A DNA stretch of 7,555 nucleotides, taken from NCBI GenBank assembly GCA_965371355.1, contig CBDUYD010000139.1, positions 1-7,555 on the forward strand. The letters are read 5' to 3'. Shown one piece after another: positions 4,145 to 7,555 of this stretch (its first letter is position 1; the number at the start of each line of letters is the position of its first letter). Made by a program: the position numbers and the translations under genes. Source of the DNA: JASJHI01 sp965371355. GTDB lineage: Bacteria > Actinomycetota > Acidimicrobiia > Acidimicrobiales > Ilumatobacteraceae. The notes beneath the pieces were generated by a model that made no database searches, was not told the DNA's origin, and worked only from the letters and a program-made list of their open reading frames with translations.

Positions 4145-5899
4145 ATGGCTGAGAAGATCACCGGCGCACAAGCGCTGATACGAGCCCTCGAACACGAGAA
4201 CGTCGACACGATGTTCGGCATCCCGGGCGGCTGCATCCTGCCGGCCTACGACCCACTCGTCGGGAGTTCGATCCGTCACATCCTGGTGCGTCACGAACAG
4301 GGGGCCGGGCACATGGCCGAGGGATACGCCCACGTCACCGGCCGACCGGGCGTCGCGATGGTCACCTCCGGACCGGCGGCGACCAATCTGGTCACGCCGT
4401 TGATGGACGCCTATATGGACTCGATCCCGATGGTCGCGATAACGGGACAGGTGCCCACACCGGCGATCGGCAGCGACGCCTTCCAGGAGTGCGACACGGT
4501 CGGCATCACCCGCTCGTGCACGAAGCACAACGAACTGGTGATGACCGCCGACGATCTGCCGATGGCGATTCGACAGGCGTTCCACATCGCACGCACCGGG
4601 CGACCGGGTCCGACGCTCGTCGACGTGCCCAAGGACGTTCTGCAGAACGAGATGACCTGGCACTGGCCGAGCGACGGCGACGTCCTGGCGTCGCTCCCGG
4701 GGTACCGGCCGAACGTGAAGGGCCATCCGCGGATGATCAAGGAGGCGGCGCGCGAGATCCTCGCCGCCGAGCGACCGGTCATCTACGCCGGCGGTGGCAT
4801 CCTCAAAGCCCGCGCCGCGGACGCGCTGCGCGATTTGGCCGAGCTGATCGACTCGTACGTCGTCACCACGCTGATGGCCCGTGGTGCCTTCCCCGACGAT
4901 CACCCCCTGTGCCTCGGCATGCCCGGCATGCACGGCAACGCGACGGCGGTCACGGCGATGCAGAAGAGCGATCTGCTGATCACGCTGGGTGCTCGGTTCG
5001 ACGACCGGATCACGGGCAAGGTCGATTCGTTCGCGCCGGACGCGAAGGTGATCCATGTCGACATCGACCCGGCCGAGCAGGGCAAGGTCCGCCGTCCCGA
5101 CGTTCCGATCGTCGGCGACTGCAACTACGTCATCGAGGAGATCATCAAGGCGATCCGCTCGATGCTCGAATCGGGTGCGACGCAGGCCGACACCTCGGCC
5201 TGGAAGAGTCGCGTGTCGGGTTGGCGCGAGCAGTTCCCGATGACATATGAGCAGTCGGAGCCCGGAGACGCACTCAAGCCGCAGTACTGCATCGAGGAGC
5301 TTCACCGCGCTGCACCCGAGCACACGATCCTCGCCTCCGGCGTCGGCCAGCACCAGATGTACGCCTCGCAGTTCTGGAAGTTCGACGAGCCGTACAGCTG
5401 GGTCAACTCCGGCGGCCTCGGCACGATGGGCTTCTCGATCCCTGCGGCGATCGGGGCGAAGGCGGCCAAGCCCGACCACACCGTGTGGGCGATCGACGGC
5501 GACGGCTGCTTCCAGATGACCGCACAGGAGCTGGTGACGGCGACGGTCGAGAACCTGCCGATCAAGGTGGCGCTGTTGAACAACAGCTATCTCGGCATGG
5601 TCCGACAGTGGCAGGAGATGTTCTACGACGAGCGCTACTCCGAGACATTCCTCAGCCGATCGGTGCCCGACTACGTGATGTGGGCCGAGGCGATGGGCTG
5701 TGTCGGCATCCGCGTCGACTCGCCAGAAGAGGTCGCACCGGCGATCGAGAAGGCGAACTCGATCAACGATCGTTCGGTCGTGATCGACTTCCGCACCGAA
5801 TGGTCCGAGAAGGTGTTCCCGATGGTTCCTGCCGGAGCGGGCAACGACGACCTGATCCTCCATCCGACCCAGCAGGACCGAGCGGAGGCACTCCGATGA
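4145..5899 (+). CDS. ilvB: Acetolactate (acetohydroxyacid) synthase, large catalytic subunit
   Basis: A 584-residue thiamine-diphosphate, Mg2+ and FAD enzyme. It condenses two pyruvates to 2-acetolactate (valine and leucine branch) or pyruvate with 2-oxobutyrate to 2-aceto-2-hydroxybutyrate (isoleucine branch). The N-terminal ThDP domain carries GIPGG (25-29) and the catalytic glutamate E51 in VRHEQGAGH. GSDAFQE (109-115) follows, and the central FAD-associated domain includes TTLMARGAFPDDH, GMPGMHG and RFDDR. The C-terminal ThDP/Mg motif runs from GDG (452-454) to NN (479-480), with W489 in MVRQWQ at a conserved active-site-channel position. Length is typical. Two small departures from the usual motifs are Cys30 (PGGC, commonly Ala or Ser) and Ala78 (SGPAATN, commonly SGPGATN). 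The stop overlaps ilvN by ATGA, so the two subunits are translationally coupled. Expression should be set by the upstream attenuator. Confidence 0.98.
   Translation: MAEKITGAQALIRALEHENVDTMFGIPGGCILPAYDPLVGSSIRHILVRHEQGAGHMAEGYAHVTGRPGVAMVTSGPAATNLVTPLMDAYMDSIPMVAITGQVPTPAIGSDAFQECDTVGITRSCTKHNELVMTADDLPMAIRQAFHIARTGRPGPTLVDVPKDVLQNEMTWHWPSDGDVLASLPGYRPNVKGHPRMIKEAAREILAAERPVIYAGGGILKARAADALRDLAELIDSYVVTTLMARGAFPDDHPLCLGMPGMHGNATAVTAMQKSDLLITLGARFDDRITGKVDSFAPDAKVIHVDIDPAEQGKVRRPDVPIVGDCNYVIEEIIKAIRSMLESGATQADTSAWKSRVSGWREQFPMTYEQSEPGDALKPQYCIEELHRAAPEHTILASGVGQHQMYASQFWKFDEPYSWVNSGGLGTMGFSIPAAIGAKAAKPDHTVWAIDGDGCFQMTAQELVTATVENLPIKVALLNNSYLGMVRQWQEMFYDERYSETFLSRSVPDYVMWAEAMGCVGIRVDSPEEVAPAIEKANSINDRSVVIDFRTEWSEKVFPMVPAGAGNDDLILHPTQQDRAEALR
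5884..5888 (+). promoter_or_regulatory. Ribosome-binding site of ilvN (GGAGG)
   Basis: GGAGG lies inside the 3' end of ilvB, 7 nt before ATG 5896. It picks that ATG over the much longer in-frame reading that extends upstream through ilvB. Confidence 0.85.
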
Positions 5900-6462
5900 C
5901 CACGATAAACCAGTATTCGGGGTACACGCTCAACCACCACATCCTGTCGGTGCTCGTGCAGAACCGGCCGGGCGTGCTCGCCCGCGTGGCCGGCCTGTTC
6001 GCGCGCCGCGGCTACAACATCTTCTCGCTTGCCGTCGCCCCGGCCGAGGACGAGGGGATGAGCCGGATCACGATCGTCGTCGACGTCGAGTCGACACCGC
6101 TCGAGCAGATCACCAAGCAATTGTTCAAGCTGATCGACGTCGTCAAGATCTCCGAACTCGATCCCCGCCGCTCGGTCGAGCGCGAACTGCTGATCGCCAC
6201 GGTCAAGTCGCCCGCCGAGCAGCGCAGCCACATCGCCGAACTCGTGAACATCTTCGAGGGCAAGATCCTCGCCGTCGCCGAGACGGCGCTGACGGTCAGC
6301 CTCGAGGGCCACCCGGACAAGCTCGACGACTTTGAGGAATTGCTCGGCGTCTATGGCATCGTGGAACTCCAGCGCACCGGACGCGTGGCGCTGCCGAAAC
6401 TCGATCGTGGCTCGCGCATGCGTGCCGTCAATCCCACCCCCACCACTGGAAAGGCAGGCTGA
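5896..6462 (+). CDS. ilvN: Acetolactate synthase, small regulatory subunit
   Basis: A 188-residue partner of IlvB that raises its activity and confers feedback inhibition by valine. The ACT domain spans about residues 14-88 (ILSVLVQNRPGVLARVAGLF, then RRGYNIFSL). N23, G26 and N41 align with N11, G14 and N29 of E. coli IlvH; G14 and N29 there are linked to valine sensitivity, so feedback control is probably intact. The C-terminal small-subunit domain covers about residues 93-168 (ERELLIATVK through VELQRTGRVAL). It is slightly longer than most relatives because of a polar tail (about 170-188, RGSRMRAVNPTPTTGKAG). The start is set by GGAGG at 5884 and by the ATGA overlap with ilvB. ilvC begins 1 nt after its stop. 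The assignment is very secure. Confidence 0.97.
   Translation: MTTINQYSGYTLNHHILSVLVQNRPGVLARVAGLFARRGYNIFSLAVAPAEDEGMSRITIVVDVESTPLEQITKQLFKLIDVVKISELDPRRSVERELLIATVKSPAEQRSHIAELVNIFEGKILAVAETALTVSLEGHPDKLDDFEELLGVYGIVELQRTGRVALPKLDRGSRMRAVNPTPTTGKAG
6448..6454 (+). promoter_or_regulatory. Ribosome-binding site of ilvC (GGAAAGG)
   Basis: GGAAAGG in the last codons of ilvN ends 9 nt before ATG 6464, with a second AGG (6456-6458) closer in. It supports the ilvC start and tight coupling to ilvN translation. Confidence 0.65.
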
Positions 6463-6463
6463 C

Positions 6464-7492
6464 ATGGCCGTCACCGTCTACTACGAATCCGATGCCGACA
6501 GCTCGGTCATCCGCGGCAGGAAGATCGCCGTCATCGGCTACGGGTCGCAGGGCCATGCCCACGCGCTGAACCTCAAGGAGTCGGGCGTCGATGTGGTCGT
6601 GGGGCTGCGCGAGGGTTCGTCCTCGGCGCAGAAGGCCGAGGCCTCCGGCCTGACCGTGATGTCGGTCGCCGACGCGGCCGAGTACGCCGACGTGATCATG
6701 ATGCTGGCCCCCGACACCGAGCAGAAGCGCATCTACGACGAGTCGATCGTCGACCACCTGAAGGAGGGCGACGCGATCGCATTCGCGCACGGCTTCAACG
6801 TGCGCTTCGGCCGGATCAAGGCCCCCGCGGGCGTCGATGTGATCATGATCGCCCCGAAGGGTCCGGGCCACCTCGTGCGGCGCACGTACACCGAGGGTGG
6901 TGGCGTCCCGGCGCTGATCGCCGTCGACCAGGACGCCACCGGCCAGGCGCGCGCGGTCGCGATGTCGTATGCCGATGCGATCGGCGGCACCCGGGCCGGG
7001 GTCATCGAGACGACCTTCTCCGAGGAGACCGAGACCGATCTCTTCGGCGAGCAAGCGGTGCTGTGCGGCGGATTGACAGCGCTCGTGCGGGCGGGATTCG
7101 AGACGCTCACCGAGGCCGGATACGCCCCTGAGATGGCGTATTTCGAGTGCCTCCACGAGGTGAAGCTGATCGTCGACCTGATGTACGAGGAGGGGATCGC
7201 CGGCATGCGCTACTCGATCTCCGACACCGCCGAGTACGGCGACGTCACCCGCGGGCCCCGGATCGTCACCGACGAGACGAAGGCCGAGATGAAGAGGATC
7301 CTCTCCGAGATCCAGTCGGGACAGTTCGCGGACGAGTGGATCGCAGAGTCCGAGGCCGGACGCGCCAACTTCACGGCGTTGCGCGAAGCGGGCAAGGAGC
7401 ACCCGATCGAGGAGATCGGCTCGCAACTGCGGGCGATGATGCCGTTCATCAGCGCCGGCAAGCAGAAGGTCGCCGACGCCTCCGGAGGCTGA
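6464..7492 (+). CDS. ilvC: Ketol-acid reductoisomerase, class I
   Basis: A 342-residue Mg2+ and NADPH enzyme that isomerises and reduces acetolactate (or acetohydroxybutyrate) to the dihydroxy acid, the step after IlvBN. The N-terminal Rossmann motif is GYGSQGHA (25-32). The cofactor loop GLREGSSSAQKA (47-58) has the Arg and Ser residues typical of NADPH preference. Catalytic residues of the family are all visible: H109, K132 (PKGPGH), D192 and E196 (DLFGE), E228, E232 and S253 (YSIS). The single knotted C-terminal domain and length near 340 mark the short class I form. An upstream in-frame ATG at 6332 is ignored because that extension lies within ilvN in another frame. It is last in the visible ilvBNC operon; no terminator is seen in the 63 bases after it. 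Confidence 0.98.
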   Translation: MAVTVYYESDADSSVIRGRKIAVIGYGSQGHAHALNLKESGVDVVVGLREGSSSAQKAEASGLTVMSVADAAEYADVIMMLAPDTEQKRIYDESIVDHLKEGDAIAFAHGFNVRFGRIKAPAGVDVIMIAPKGPGHLVRRTYTEGGGVPALIAVDQDATGQARAVAMSYADAIGGTRAGVIETTFSEETETDLFGEQAVLCGGLTALVRAGFETLTEAGYAPEMAYFECLHEVKLIVDLMYEEGIAGMRYSISDTAEYGDVTRGPRIVTDETKAEMKRILSEIQSGQFADEWIAESEAGRANFTALREAGKEHPIEEIGSQLRAMMPFISAGKQKVADASGG

Positions 7493-7531
7493 CCCGGCGA
7501 GCATCGGCATCGGCATGGACGCGATCGTTCG

Positions 7532-7555
7532 ATGACCGATCTCTCGGTGCTGTTC
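7532..7555 (+). CDS. Possible start of a further gene (cut by window edge)
   Basis: ATG 7532 opens a frame, MTDLSVLF, to the window edge, 39 nt after the ilvC stop. There is no good ribosome-binding site and no TANNNT box at the usual distance, and eight codons are too few to identify a product. The gap before it carries the short repeat GGCATC twice in tandem. It could be a further operon gene or chance. Confidence 0.25.

Noticed and set aside
3275..5863. An 862-codon open frame on the minus strand opposite folD and ilvB
   Set aside because: Its translation is Arg/Asp/His/Leu-rich with no recognisable domain, and it lies antisense to the clearly conserved ilvB and the end of folD. Long antisense frames are expected in DNA this rich in G+C.
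5485..5895. A 137-residue N-terminal extension of ilvN inside ilvB
   Set aside because: It is the third-frame shadow of ilvB. GGAGG plus ATG 5896 with ATGA coupling gives the normal subunit start.
6332..6463. A 44-residue N-terminal extension of ilvC inside ilvN
   Set aside because: It lies in another frame of ilvN and has no family counterpart; ketol-acid reductoisomerase homology begins at the ATG 6464 start.
7515..7535. Six-codon frame MDAIVR after ilvC, overlapping ATG 7532 by ATGA
   Set aside because: It is too short, has no regulatory structure after it and no biased composition, so is most likely chance.
1..7555. tRNA/rRNA genes, CRISPR arrays, insertion sequences, phage or defence genes
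   Set aside because: No cloverleaf, repeat-spacer array, transposase or terminal repeats were seen; the window is contiguous core metabolism.

Overview
This window is a 7.5 kb stretch of high-G+C bacterial chromosome. It is almost entirely coding, and every complete gene lies on the + strand. The best guess for the host is an actinobacterium, perhaps a member of the Acidimicrobiia. That is an inference from the base composition, the contiguous ilvB-ilvN-ilvC order, an actinobacterial-style ilvB leader-peptide attenuator, and start codons preceded at 8-9 nt by TANNNT boxes, as in leaderless actinobacterial transcripts. No database search was possible.

Layout. Bases 1-280 (- strand) hold the N-terminal DNA-binding part of a LysR-type regulator that runs off the left edge. 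A 55-bp divergent intergenic region with two small dyads separates it from a myo-inositol-1-phosphate synthase gene (336-1637), which resembles the Bacteroides-type enzyme more than the short mycobacterial Ino1. Next come a membrane-anchored alpha/beta-hydrolase of the HSL/carboxylesterase type (1670-2929) and folD (2990-3853). Bases 3854-4144 are non-coding apart from a leader peptide. They carry a perfect 17-bp inverted repeat just after folD, then a branched-chain amino acid attenuator: a promoter candidate, a 16-codon leader peptide (MDSVRIDLRALVVLIR), a strong hairpin starting in the leader stop codon, and a textbook intrinsic terminator. The ilvBNC operon follows: ilvB 4145-5899, ilvN 5896-6462 (ATGA overlap) and ilvC 6464-7492 (1 nt gap). 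The last 63 bases hold only a possible start of another gene.

How it works together. IlvB (catalytic) and IlvN (regulatory) form acetohydroxyacid synthase and IlvC is ketol-acid reductoisomerase. Together they are the first two shared steps of valine, isoleucine and leucine synthesis. The leader peptide is half Val/Leu/Ile, so scarcity of charged branched-chain tRNAs should stall its ribosome and relieve termination before ilvB. FolD feeds one-carbon metabolism, and the inositol synthase supplies inositol phosphate for lipids or solutes. These upstream genes appear to have their own promoters and are not obviously part of the ilv pathway.

The window is mostly core metabolism. The points worth a second look are the attenuator's detailed architecture, the repeated leaderless-promoter pattern, the 17-bp inverted repeat, and the LysR/inositol synthase pair.
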